IMG/VR virus record: IMGVR_UViG_3300037427_000047
Coordinates: 1-24,546 of that record
Strand: one strand, 5' to 3'
Origin: a virus
DNA: 24,546 nt
Of the stretch, positions 6,577 to 15,227 are shown piece by piece. The translations under genes were made by a program, and so were the position numbers. The notes under the pieces are model-generated. The model was not told the origin of the DNA. It did not search any database and worked only from the letters and a program-made list of their open reading frames with translations. Positions within the stretch are counted from its first letter, which is position 1, and each line of letters begins with the position of its first letter.

Positions 6577-9500
6577 TTACATTGCTTCCTTCATTAGTTT
6601 TTCTGATTGGTCACGGAGTCCACCCTCTTGCATGGTTTCTTTAAATTTCTCATAACCTGGTAGTTCCATAAGAATTAGCAATGCCCGATCCATATAGGCA
6701 TCTTCTAAATTCTGTATCATTTTATACTTCTCAAAATTTGTAGAGCGCATATATTCTTGGCCCCTTTTTGTTGCTCCATTTATTTCGGGGTTTATCATTT
6801 GGTTGAGGGCTTCATAAAAATTAACTACCCCATCATCACGATCTAACTTTACTGCGCTGGGATTATCTTTATTCTTTGCAATGTTAACCCAATCCGAAAT
6901 AACACCTGGTTGTAACTTAATTCCTTTTAAATGGGTCTTGTTTGTAAGAGGCCATCCCTTAGAAGGCAGTAACTTCGTAATCCTAATAAGTTCCGATTTA
7001 ACACCATCTGGTTTTTCTCCAGCGGATATTTTTACACCAGTAAAATTTGATATAAGTGTGCGTGTTGGGTTGACTGCAAAACTCGTTTGATCTTCTCCAT
7101 ATATTTCTCCTAAGGAGTCAAACTCAGGTACAGTTCGACCCTCCCGATCTACTAAGCCATATGTCTGGTATGTTTTTGTAGAACTCTGAACGAGATAGGC
7201 TGAGAGACTGTCCCAGGCTCCACCCAAAGACCCTTTCTTTGGCATACCAACCTTAGAGTAGTTTGGAGATTTATCGTCTAACGGATCTACATATGTGTAT
7301 TTTGCCTCACCAAATTCATCGTAAGTATATGCCTCGACATCCTCTACCGTCCAAAATTCTCCCATATTTCCTTCAGCGACATACCTTTTTGGGTCTATTG
7401 ATCGTGCTATTGCCCGTTGCAATGATGTTGCAATGAATGGAAAATTCTCAACTGGGCCTCTTGCTATAGGCTGCAATGCCGTGTCAAAGTTTTCGGTGTA
7501 AAGTCGCTCCATTAGGTTCATAACATCTCCCATTCCTTGAAGCATTGGCAGATCTCTATAGTATTGAGCCGTGGCAGCAATAGGCGCAAATGCCATTGCA
7601 AGCATATCGCCATCCTTGTTGTTGTTTACCATTCTCTGGGTGGTGTCTGAAATTAAGGCCAGAATACCACCAACGGGTTCAAAGCCTGCGTAATTAATAT
7701 ATTTCAATGGGCCGTTTGGAACACCAAAGCTATCATAGAGAGGCATATCAGGGGGAAATCCCGTATCCCTTACGACAAAACTGTACGGCTGCCAACCATC
7801 TGGCAGGGCATCCCGTTCCTTTTGTGTCCTTGGCATGGAGGCAGTCATGTGACCATTTAAAGTCCATTCACTAACCTGGTAGCCCACATAACTTGAAACC
7901 GCTAACTTTCCAATTGCATTTTGATGCGCCTTTGGCCCGTTCTTTCCACGAAGATCATTGAGATAACCAGGGTGTAAAAATTGTACCAAAGGTGTATGTA
8001 AGGCGGTATTTTTTAAAGAGTTAGTTGGTGCCGTTACAAATGGAAGTATAAACTTTCCAAACCAGTTGTTCGATGCCGTTGTCAGAACTTTACCCATTGG
8101 CCCCAAGTCACTTTGCATCGTGTCATGCAATGCCTTTATCTCAAGATCCATAGCAAAAGTCTTTGGGTCAAGAAGAACCATTGAGGCATTATCCATAGCC
8201 TCTTGATTTGAACCACCTCTTCTTAATGTGTGGTTGTATCTCTGGAGTGCCTTAACACTTAACTCACCACGCATTGACATTGTTTTAAAAAATTCATCTG
8301 CACTTAAAAGTAATCTAAAAGGCACCCTGGCTGCTGCACCAACATAGTTAATTGCCGTGCCAACCTTTGTTTGACTTTCTGAAGAAACTGCAAATAAAGT
8401 TTCCGTATCAAGTTTAGATGCTCTGGCAGGCATCTCATTTCGCCAGGCATACCCAGCTGCTGATAGGGCATCACGAAAGGACTGCCCCCAGGCCTTCATT
8501 CTAATTAGTGCATCAAGTGAGGAAACCTGATCTTCAGTTAACGAAAATTGGGCATCGGGCCTCATACCTCTTACGACATCTCCGTAGACACCGCCAATAA
8601 GTTCTGAGGGTAGCTGATAAAGCATATACCCTGCATTACCCAAAATGTTTTTAAATTGTGTCGCTGGACTACTTAGTATGCTTGATACGAATAATTCATG
8701 GACAACTTTTTTTGTTCTGGCTGCGTACCCATCTGAAAGAATGTTTACACCCTCAAGACCTTTTTCCTTTATAGATAATAGCACGGCATCTGCTAACATA
8801 TCTGTGGTTCCCTTGTCGTTCTCAAGCGCCATTTTTGCAAACTGTGAGGCTTGCTCTGGGTCTAGTTCACCACCAATCTGAATATTAAATGACTGTAATG
8901 CTCTTGCTATCTCAGCCTGCGCTCCCTTTACTTGTGCTTGAATTGCAGCATGGACAGATAATTGTCTTCGAAATGCAATCTTATCTATAGGTGTTGCCTG
9001 GCCTAGCTGGATCTTGCTTGCCATTTCCGCTAGTTGTTTTGCAGAATTTACAAGTAAGGTTCTTGCAGCAGTTATCTTAGTGGCTCCAAAACCTTCCCCA
9101 TCCCTGCGCTTTAAAATTTCCCTAGTCAAGCCAATGCTATCACCAGCCAATTCATGGGCCTCTGTTTCGGTAAGTTTATTACTGACCCTAGACTTTGCAA
9201 ACGTAGAAGTCTCATCGGCATGAACGACTGAAACGGCATCTATTGCATTAATTACATCCTGGTCAGTTTGGATATTCTTGAAATTAAAGTCAGCACCGCC
9301 ATCAATAGTTCTGGCTTGGTTCTTCATTTCCTCCAGAACTCTCTCAGTTCTGTTAATGTTTGCGGCACCAGAATGACCGCCCCATCCTCGGTCTAAGGCC
9401 GTAACCGCTTTTCGGCCTTCCTTAATTATTTCAGTATTCTGTAAATTTTCTGCTTCTAGGTTATTTAATGCCGCCTCTGCATTCTTGGAAAAGTCTACTT

Positions 9501-9957
9501 CTTCTAAAGTTTTTGCCTTAAAGCCTTGTTCTGAAAATCTTTCAAAACCTTCGTCTGACATAATTTTTTTGCCGACTTCCTTTTGCGTCTGCTGATAATC
9601 AAAATTTCCAACATCTGGAACTAACCCTGTTTCCTGTTGTGTTGGAACTAGACTAGGCTGAACGGAATTTACAAAAGGTTCCTCAGAATAATCTACACCT
9701 CTTGGTCGTGTTACCCGTCTTCCAGAGAGTTCATTTAGCCTGCTTAGAAAGTCACCTCTATTGCCAAAGGATTGATCTAAAGGAATAACCTTTTTAATTC
9801 CTTTCCCTATGCTTGCTCCAAGATCACCTAAACCAGCAAATTGTAGATAGTCATTATTGGGGTTACTTGCGAACTCAGTCGGTGTACCTTGTGCCAGGTT
9901 GTCCTGAGAACGAATATTACTCTCAGCTATTTTGCCAGGGTCTTTTGGTAGTGCCAT
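6577..9957 (-). CDS. Very large internal virion / ejection protein, 1126 aa
   Basis: No catalytic motif is recognised. The protein is mostly helical and polar in the first 400 residues. It then has a region starting HELFVSSILSSPATQFKNIL and continuing with GYMLYQLPSELIGGVYGDV, which resembles the lls.p.T...N...N....~~E segments of large phage virion proteins. Further hydrophobic stretches (VPFRLLLSADEFFKTMSMRG; WFGKFILPFVTAPTNSLKNT) suggest membrane contact during ejection. It lies after the gp15-like and EIQSDW proteins and before the tail fibre, where T7 has gp16, so I infer a component of the core that crosses the cell envelope. No lysozyme or transglycosylase signature is visible, unlike T7 gp16. 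The start at 9957 has only a weak Shine-Dalgarno (GGAAAT) directly behind a hairpin plus U-tract. Confidence 0.7.
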   Translation of the reverse strand: MALPKDPGKIAESNIRSQDNLAQGTPTEFASNPNNDYLQFAGLGDLGASIGKGIKKVIPLDQSFGNRGDFLSRLNELSGRRVTRPRGVDYSEEPFVNSVQPSLVPTQQETGLVPDVGNFDYQQTQKEVGKKIMSDEGFERFSEQGFKAKTLEEVDFSKNAEAALNNLEAENLQNTEIIKEGRKAVTALDRGWGGHSGAANINRTERVLEEMKNQARTIDGGADFNFKNIQTDQDVINAIDAVSVVHADETSTFAKSRVSNKLTETEAHELAGDSIGLTREILKRRDGEGFGATKITAARTLLVNSAKQLAEMASKIQLGQATPIDKIAFRRQLSVHAAIQAQVKGAQAEIARALQSFNIQIGGELDPEQASQFAKMALENDKGTTDMLADAVLLSIKEKGLEGVNILSDGYAARTKKVVHELFVSSILSSPATQFKNILGNAGYMLYQLPSELIGGVYGDVVRGMRPDAQFSLTEDQVSSLDALIRMKAWGQSFRDALSAAGYAWRNEMPARASKLDTETLFAVSSESQTKVGTAINYVGAAARVPFRLLLSADEFFKTMSMRGELSVKALQRYNHTLRRGGSNQEAMDNASMVLLDPKTFAMDLEIKALHDTMQSDLGPMGKVLTTASNNWFGKFILPFVTAPTNSLKNTALHTPLVQFLHPGYLNDLRGKNGPKAHQNAIGKLAVSSYVGYQVSEWTLNGHMTASMPRTQKERDALPDGWQPYSFVVRDTGFPPDMPLYDSFGVPNGPLKYINYAGFEPVGGILALISDTTQRMVNNNKDGDMLAMAFAPIAATAQYYRDLPMLQGMGDVMNLMERLYTENFDTALQPIARGPVENFPFIATSLQRAIARSIDPKRYVAEGNMGEFWTVEDVEAYTYDEFGEAKYTYVDPLDDKSPNYSKVGMPKKGSLGGAWDSLSAYLVQSSTKTYQTYGLVDREGRTVPEFDSLGEIYGEDQTSFAVNPTRTLISNFTGVKISAGEKPDGVKSELIRITKLLPSKGWPLTNKTHLKGIKLQPGVISDWVNIAKNKDNPSAVKLDRDDGVVNFYEALNQMINPEINGATKRGQEYMRSTNFEKYKMIQNLEDAYMDRALLILMELPGYEKFKETMQEGGLRDQSEKLMKEAM

Positions 9958-9965
9958 ATTTCCAT

Positions 9966-9990
9966 AAAAAAAGGGCAGTCAAAGCTGCCC
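9966..9990 (-). terminator. Rho-independent terminator before the 1126-aa gene
   Basis: On the minus strand a perfect 6-bp stem, GGGCAG and CTGCCC, encloses the loop CTTTGA and is followed directly by seven T residues. This is a textbook intrinsic terminator shape. It lies 41 nt after the stop of the 903-aa gene (10031) and ends about 9 nt before the ATG of the next gene (9957). Partial read-through would lower expression of the distal internal protein, fibre and lysis genes relative to upstream structural genes. Confidence 0.75.
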
Positions 9991-10001
9991 ATGTTAATTA
10001 A

Positions 10002-10030
10002 TTTATAAGGTGTTTTAGTTAATTCGTAAA
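10002..10030 (-). promoter_or_regulatory. Sigma70-like promoter candidate in the 73-nt spacer
   Basis: The minus strand shows TTTACG (10030-10025; four of six matches to TTGACA), 17 nt, then TATAAA (10007-10002; five of six matches to TATAAT). A start would fall near 9995, just upstream of the hairpin at 9973-9990. The spacer is AT-rich, so chance is a real possibility. If active, the hairpin would form at the extreme 5' end of the transcript. Tentative. Confidence 0.25.
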
Positions 10031-12742
10031 CTAATTTCTCATATCATTATTCATAGCGACCCCTGCACCAGTAACTGCGGTAGGGATTGCAAATAGTGCC
10101 TGACCTTCCTTGATTGCATTCTTTAGCTTATCCGTTAGCTTTATTTTCAATGAATCTGTAAACACATCTGTATGAATAGTTGCAAATTGTTCATCTGTGA
10201 CTAGCCCTCCGTCTAAGTCTACTCCTTCTGCTTTGCCCTTACTGACCAATGCTTCGCTATCGTACTTCTTTATAAGTTTGTTGAGAACACTCGGTAGCGT
10301 TTCGCCATAGTATTTCTTTATATTATCGTTACTTCTAGCAAAGTAATTCTGAGCCGCACCAAGATCACCAGTAGCAAATGAAACATATTCGTAACCTTCC
10401 TCTACTGCCTTTGCCAGTATTCTCTTAATGCTCAAAGCAGTCCAGTTTCGCTGATATTTTGGATCTGTCACAAAAGGTGCCTTTGGAATGGTTGGCCCTA
10501 ACTTTCTCCATTCTGCATTATATCTATACCCTGCCTCAAAGACATCTGCTAACACATCTGTTGCCGCAGCAGTGCTATCGACTAATTCACCATTTTTATT
10601 ATATACAACACCGTTCCTCATTTGATCTATTAAGCGATTATTTAATTGTGATGGGTCTAAGGTAAGAGGACTACCCTCGACCATTTGAGTAGGTTGAATT
10701 CCTAACATTTCATCACCTAATTTTTGGTCATAAAAATCAACAAAGGGAACTTGTTTGCCTTCATGTAATATTGTGTATGTGTTCAATATTTTACGATAAT
10801 CGTCTGCTAGTTTTTCTGCGTTTTCTTTAGCAACTTTAAATTCTTCCTCAGAAGGTTGAAAACCTCTGCGTCTACCTTTTTGCGCCCAATCCGATTGGAT
10901 TTCTTCTATGAAAAGTGCTTTCTCTCCATTCGGGCCTTTTATGTCAGTTGTGCGGAAATGAGCCACAACATTTTCTTCACTATAGTGGCCTGCGGTAAAA
11001 CCTCTGCCTTTCTGATTTGGCAAGGTCAAAAGAAACTCTCTGTAATTATCGCCACCAGAAACAGTGTATTCTGAATGCTGAACTACATCGTCTGCAAATG
11101 CCATTCTGCCATCATCCTCTGCAATTTGTTGTGCTTGGATCTTAGCTTCGTCTAAATCAAAGAGATCACCAGAACTTCTAGCATTCTTATAGGCACCTTC
11201 ACCAACTGTATCAGCCCTATTATTGAATATTGAATACCCAACATCATCATTACCAGTAATGACCATACCAGTATTTTCATCCTCATAAATTCTTATGGGG
11301 TTGTCGTAGTATTCTTTAAGTGCTTCGTTATACGCGTTCTCTTTCACTTTTGGTGTATTCGTTTTATCAACTGGATATTTACCGCCTTCACTCCATTCTT
11401 CAAACAGTTCTCTGGCTCTAGCATTAGTATATCCCTCACCATAGGCTTCCTCTGGGGTAAGTGTATTTGTTAATTGATTATTTTTTAATCGCTCTTCTAA
11501 AGTTCCTTCTTCTCCATACAATATTCTATTATCGTCATTTACTCCCGTATGTGACTTAAAAAAGGTCATTTCCGCATCTTCTCGCTGAACAGTTTTAGGT
11601 ATTTCCTCAATTTCTACGGCTTCGTTCTCAAGCTGATCTAAGATTTCTTGCTTCGTTACCTTTTTGTTTTTGAGAAGGTCATCTAAACCCGTCCACTTCA
11701 GTTCTTCGTCTTTTACTCCAGCCTTTTTAAGAAGGGAACGAAACTGTGTGCCTGATCCTTTTTCTATGTCTAATCTTTTAGTTTGCTCTACGGCCTCTGA
11801 GAAAAAGCCAAGTTCATCAAGCACTCTATTTACTAATTTTCCAACCCCACCTTTAGCCTCGGCCTCTTCTGGAATAGCAGTAAGAGCCGTTGTTCCCAGG
11901 GTAAACTGAACACCGCTATTTTTAAGCATTTTAAATGTAATGGGTAGGGCCAGAAAGGCAGCCGTTAGAACTCCTTCTTCTACCAGGTTACGCATTCTGA
12001 GATTTAATCTCTCATAGCCTACTTCTGCATTCTCAGGCCTACTTCCTAGATACTCAGCTAATTCTGGCAGTATTCCGAAATCTGCCAATACATTGGAAAG
12101 ATTGCCTTCTTGTAAGTCGATTGTACCAGCTGCTAAAACGGTTCCAGCTAATTTAGTCGGCCCACCGCCAAATAAAGAGGTTAGGAAATAACTGGCTACG
12201 GGTTCCAGCATTGTTTCTATTTCCGTGGGGTTTCCAATTCTACCCATGTTCATATCAGATGTTGCATCACCCGTGGCATAGGCATTTTCTTGTCTTTCCG
12301 TTAGCATCTCATCTGAAGACTTAAACCGCATTTCCTCCAGGCTAAAGGCAGGGATATTTATACCACTCTGTCTTATGCTATCTTCTATATCAGCCGTAAA
12401 CTTCATTGCATCTTCTAATGAATTAATAGCTACGTTGGCACCAAACCTACTAACTGCGCCTATCTTTTTCGTTGAATACTCTGGTTGAAGAATTGCATCC
12501 CTGGCAATGTTCATAGGGTTTATTTCATCTGCCAGCCATCTCGCACCGTCACCGACCACAGTAGCAATAGTTCCAAGTAAAGAATGCTCTTTTTGCAATT
12601 CATCTGCATCCTTACCAACAAGCATTTCATCTTGTGCAATAGATGATAGGCTACTGTACTCAGCCATTCGCTTATCATTCGCTTCTTTTACAACGGCAGA
12701 GATTCTTTCTTTTGGATCTATTGTGTTCTTGTCGTATTCCAA
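10031..12742 (-). CDS. Large internal virion protein with EIQSDW-type domain, 903 aa
   Basis: Residues 1-300 are helical with a hydrophobic region (about 255-290). At 330-370 is a GTQFRSLLKKAGVKDEELKW then TGLDDLLKNKKVTK segment, typical of very large phage polyvalent proteins. The C-terminal third carries a distinctive domain: YTVSGGDNYREFLLTL (559-574), NVVAHFRTTD (591-600), LFIEEIQSDWAQKGRRRGF (610-628), WTALSIKRILAKAVEEGYEY (767-786) with VSFATG next, and a closing IKEGQALFAIP. This block (NYRE..L.LP ... H.R ... L.iEEiQSDW.q.GR..GF ... A...Gyd.v...tG) recurs in large phage structural and polyvalent proteins; its activity is unknown to me. Gene order places it as a T7 gp15/gp16-equivalent ejection protein, so the domain may be delivered into the host. 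The start is at 12742, two bases before the end of the gp15-like gene (12744). Confidence 0.72.
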   Translation of the reverse strand: MEYDKNTIDPKERISAVVKEANDKRMAEYSSLSSIAQDEMLVGKDADELQKEHSLLGTIATVVGDGARWLADEINPMNIARDAILQPEYSTKKIGAVSRFGANVAINSLEDAMKFTADIEDSIRQSGINIPAFSLEEMRFKSSDEMLTERQENAYATGDATSDMNMGRIGNPTEIETMLEPVASYFLTSLFGGGPTKLAGTVLAAGTIDLQEGNLSNVLADFGILPELAEYLGSRPENAEVGYERLNLRMRNLVEEGVLTAAFLALPITFKMLKNSGVQFTLGTTALTAIPEEAEAKGGVGKLVNRVLDELGFFSEAVEQTKRLDIEKGSGTQFRSLLKKAGVKDEELKWTGLDDLLKNKKVTKQEILDQLENEAVEIEEIPKTVQREDAEMTFFKSHTGVNDDNRILYGEEGTLEERLKNNQLTNTLTPEEAYGEGYTNARARELFEEWSEGGKYPVDKTNTPKVKENAYNEALKEYYDNPIRIYEDENTGMVITGNDDVGYSIFNNRADTVGEGAYKNARSSGDLFDLDEAKIQAQQIAEDDGRMAFADDVVQHSEYTVSGGDNYREFLLTLPNQKGRGFTAGHYSEENVVAHFRTTDIKGPNGEKALFIEEIQSDWAQKGRRRGFQPSEEEFKVAKENAEKLADDYRKILNTYTILHEGKQVPFVDFYDQKLGDEMLGIQPTQMVEGSPLTLDPSQLNNRLIDQMRNGVVYNKNGELVDSTAAATDVLADVFEAGYRYNAEWRKLGPTIPKAPFVTDPKYQRNWTALSIKRILAKAVEEGYEYVSFATGDLGAAQNYFARSNDNIKKYYGETLPSVLNKLIKKYDSEALVSKGKAEGVDLDGGLVTDEQFATIHTDVFTDSLKIKLTDKLKNAIKEGQALFAIPTAVTGAGVAMNNDMRN

Positions 12743-12743
12743 T

Positions 12744-14696
12744 TTAATTTCCTTGCATTAAATCTTTAATGAATTGCACCTGACTATCGATAATAAGTTT
12801 ATGTGTCGCTGCCTGCGTTCTCGCGTTCTTATCTAAATTTTCCTGAGTTATTCTGGTGTTTGCCATGTTCATAATGGCATTTAGATCAGCAATGGTTTCT
12901 ACTTCGATAGGAAATTTATTCACACCATTAGCCCCTCCTAAAGAGACAACTGCATTAAATGTTTGAATTTTTGCAGCTAGTTCTCGCTTTGCTTCTAGTA
13001 TGATGCTTTGAGAGTGAACCTTTAAAACCTCCCTATATTTTGCATCTATATCGCTTGCTGAAGGCCTGCCAACAGTATCAACCTGATCTTGAAACCAATC
13101 ATACAGTTCACCCGTTACTTTCATATACCCATTTCTTTGGACTTCCTCTAGACCTGTAGTTGCCGCTATACCTTCCTGGTATCCAAATGTTTTCTGAGCA
13201 ATCTTAATGACATTGCTAAGTCCTTCATTTTTTAATGCAATCACTCTGTTTTTAAGTTTGTCAAATTGGCTTTCCGTAAGGTCACCACTAGCAGCTGCCT
13301 GGGCAAGTTCTTGAATAGAGGGTCTTTGTTGTCCTTCTGGGTACTCAATAAGCGCAACTAGTTCAGCATATCTTCCAAGCTGGGCCGCACTGTCTGTGCC
13401 ACCACTTCCATCCTTGGAGGAATCTGGAGGCCAGTCCATCATTGTTTTTTGTCGCTCTGGAGAGGTTCCATTGGTTACGATAACATCCATCATTAATGCC
13501 CTTAGTTCATCAGCAGTTAATGTGTCTTTATCCCCAAATGCCTTCCGTAATGCATCTGCACCGTAACTCCGTGGAATGGTTGCCTGGGGCAGCATTCTTT
13601 CTACGGCATTTTCATCGTATGTCTGACCATCCTTAATAGCAAAGAATTGTTCATAGGCTTCATTTTCAAAAAACTGATCTTTCTTAATATTTTCCTCATC
13701 TGCCTCTCGAAGTTGCTGCCTATAATCATTTGCGTCCTTTAAGATATTAAACGTAATATCTTGAATGCTATCGCCAGTTAACTGCCCTAAAGAATGAAAA
13801 GCATACTTTACATCGTTAATGTCAGCTTCACCCGTTGAGGCCAGCAAAACCCCCGTAATGTCTTGAATGGCCTCTCCCATCTCTAATACTTGCGTTTTGT
13901 ACATTTGTAGTTTTTCGGGTCCTAATACTAACTCTATTTCATCTTCTGAAATGGTTCTTAATATTTCTTCTGCCTTTACTCCCTGGTCTATGATTTCATT
14001 GAATGCTGAAAATCGTGAGGCAAGATAGGGGTCATTGCCAACCAATTTAGCCAGGACACCTTTCGCAACATTTGTTTTCATTTCCCTGATTTTGCCATCA
14101 ACAACGGACTGCTTTATATCTTTGTTCTTTACTTTGGGCGCATGGTAATCTCGAATTTCCTGTATGGTATCTTTGTAGTTTTGAACACTGAAATTATTAA
14201 TTAATAATTCCTCTTGCTGCGTAAAGTATGTTGTCGATATTTTCTCTTTTCGGGTTTTAATGGCTTGGTTTAAATCATTACGCAAGGCAAAGCGATTGTT
14301 TGACTCTGATGTCATAAAGGTTGAATTAAACTTCTGAAGGGTGTTCTTATTGGTTCCCAGACTAGCCAGAATATTCTTTTTAATTTGATTGGATTGCGAC
14401 TGCCATTTGTTTGATCCATCAAGAACATTTGCTGGGTCATCGTCACGGGCCAGATCAAAGGCAAGGTTTCTTAACTCATCTTGAACCTTTACAGATGCCT
14501 CATCCAGTTTAAGCTGCTCTGACATATTGTATCGATAGAGAGCATAATCCCCGATACTGCTTGTTAAGGCTCTACCAGCTGCGCCTTTATCCAATGCCGC
14601 CTGGACGAATGGCTGCGCGTTTTTTCGTGTCTGGAATGCACGACCAGGGGCTTCATTGGTTGCCTGGATTTGGGATCTGTAAACTGGTATTCTCAT
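12744..14696 (-). CDS. Internal virion protein, gp15-like, 650 aa
   Basis: The protein starts MRIPVYRSQIQATNEAPGRA, a typical opening of the gp15-position internal proteins of marine T7-like phages (MRIPVYe.Q.....aPGR). It is then almost entirely charged alpha-helix with repeated coiled-coil stretches and no signal peptide or membrane helix. The T7 counterpart (747 aa) forms the middle of the internal core and part of the periplasmic ejection channel; the length here is comparable. The start codon overlaps the end of the gp14-like gene by 4 nt (ATGA at 14693-14696), so the two are translationally coupled. Identification rests on N-terminal pattern, composition and gene order. Confidence 0.75.
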   Translation of the reverse strand: MRIPVYRSQIQATNEAPGRAFQTRKNAQPFVQAALDKGAAGRALTSSIGDYALYRYNMSEQLKLDEASVKVQDELRNLAFDLARDDDPANVLDGSNKWQSQSNQIKKNILASLGTNKNTLQKFNSTFMTSESNNRFALRNDLNQAIKTRKEKISTTYFTQQEELLINNFSVQNYKDTIQEIRDYHAPKVKNKDIKQSVVDGKIREMKTNVAKGVLAKLVGNDPYLASRFSAFNEIIDQGVKAEEILRTISEDEIELVLGPEKLQMYKTQVLEMGEAIQDITGVLLASTGEADINDVKYAFHSLGQLTGDSIQDITFNILKDANDYRQQLREADEENIKKDQFFENEAYEQFFAIKDGQTYDENAVERMLPQATIPRSYGADALRKAFGDKDTLTADELRALMMDVIVTNGTSPERQKTMMDWPPDSSKDGSGGTDSAAQLGRYAELVALIEYPEGQQRPSIQELAQAAASGDLTESQFDKLKNRVIALKNEGLSNVIKIAQKTFGYQEGIAATTGLEEVQRNGYMKVTGELYDWFQDQVDTVGRPSASDIDAKYREVLKVHSQSIILEAKRELAAKIQTFNAVVSLGGANGVNKFPIEVETIADLNAIMNMANTRITQENLDKNARTQAATHKLIIDSQVQFIKDLMQGN

Positions 14697-15220
14697 GCAA
14701 ATATTCCCATCTGATCTGCCATCTTGGCGGTATCACCAAAAGATTTAATAAGACTAGCAGTCCCTTGTGACTGTAGAGAGGCCGCTTGTGCGCCACCTTC
14801 CATCCGTGATAGTTCTGCCTGCAATCGACTATCTTCCTGGGCATCGGCTATCTGCATCTGAGTTATCGAATTGTTATAATCCATTACTTTCTGCTCGTAC
14901 TCAAATTCCCTGGCATTCTGCTCTAAATTCATCTGCGTGGTGCCACTAGACATATCTATGCCAGCATATGCCGTATTTGCTCTTACCTCTCCCTGGAAGG
15001 ATTCAAATGCGGATTTACCGCGCAACTTTTCCATCGCCAGGTTCTGATTAATAAGATCGGACTGTTTGCCTAGAAGATCAACATTTCGCTCTATGATTTC
15101 AGCATTAAACTCACCAACTTCTCTGGCTGCTTTAGCTGCTCTGTCAGCAGCTGATTTCTGTTGCAAACCTCCAATGAGGTTCATTCCCAGAGATATTATT
15201 TCAAATGGGCCAAGCGGCAT
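14693..15220 (-). CDS. Small internal virion protein, gp14-like, 175 aa
   Basis: The N-terminus (MPLGPFEIISLGMNLIGGLQ) is an amphipathic, glycine-containing helix. The following Ala/Glu/Asn-rich coiled coil (about 20-150) contains AAKAAREVGEFNAEIIERN, a segment GEVRANTAYAGIDMSSGT that is conserved in this position in marine podoviruses, and SLQSQGTASLIKSFGDTAK near the end. T7 gp14 is the core protein that inserts into the outer membrane on ejection. The gene lies right after tail tubular protein B and before the gp15-like gene, as in T7. A Shine-Dalgarno (GGTGAG) precedes the ATG at 15220. Confidence 0.8.
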   Translation of the reverse strand: MPLGPFEIISLGMNLIGGLQQKSAADRAAKAAREVGEFNAEIIERNVDLLGKQSDLINQNLAMEKLRGKSAFESFQGEVRANTAYAGIDMSSGTTQMNLEQNAREFEYEQKVMDYNNSITQMQIADAQEDSRLQAELSRMEGGAQAASLQSQGTASLIKSFGDTAKMADQMGIFA

Positions 15221-15227
15221 ATCTCAC

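Noticed and set aside
11664-11909. Plus-strand open frames across the window (for example here, 22056-22421 and 23533-23790)
   Set aside because: All lie opposite well-supported minus-strand genes, lack ribosome binding sites, and show no recognisable domains.
14653-14844. Minus-strand 63-residue frame overlapping the gp14-like and gp15-like genes
   Set aside because: It overlaps two confident genes almost entirely and has no ribosome binding site or family resemblance.
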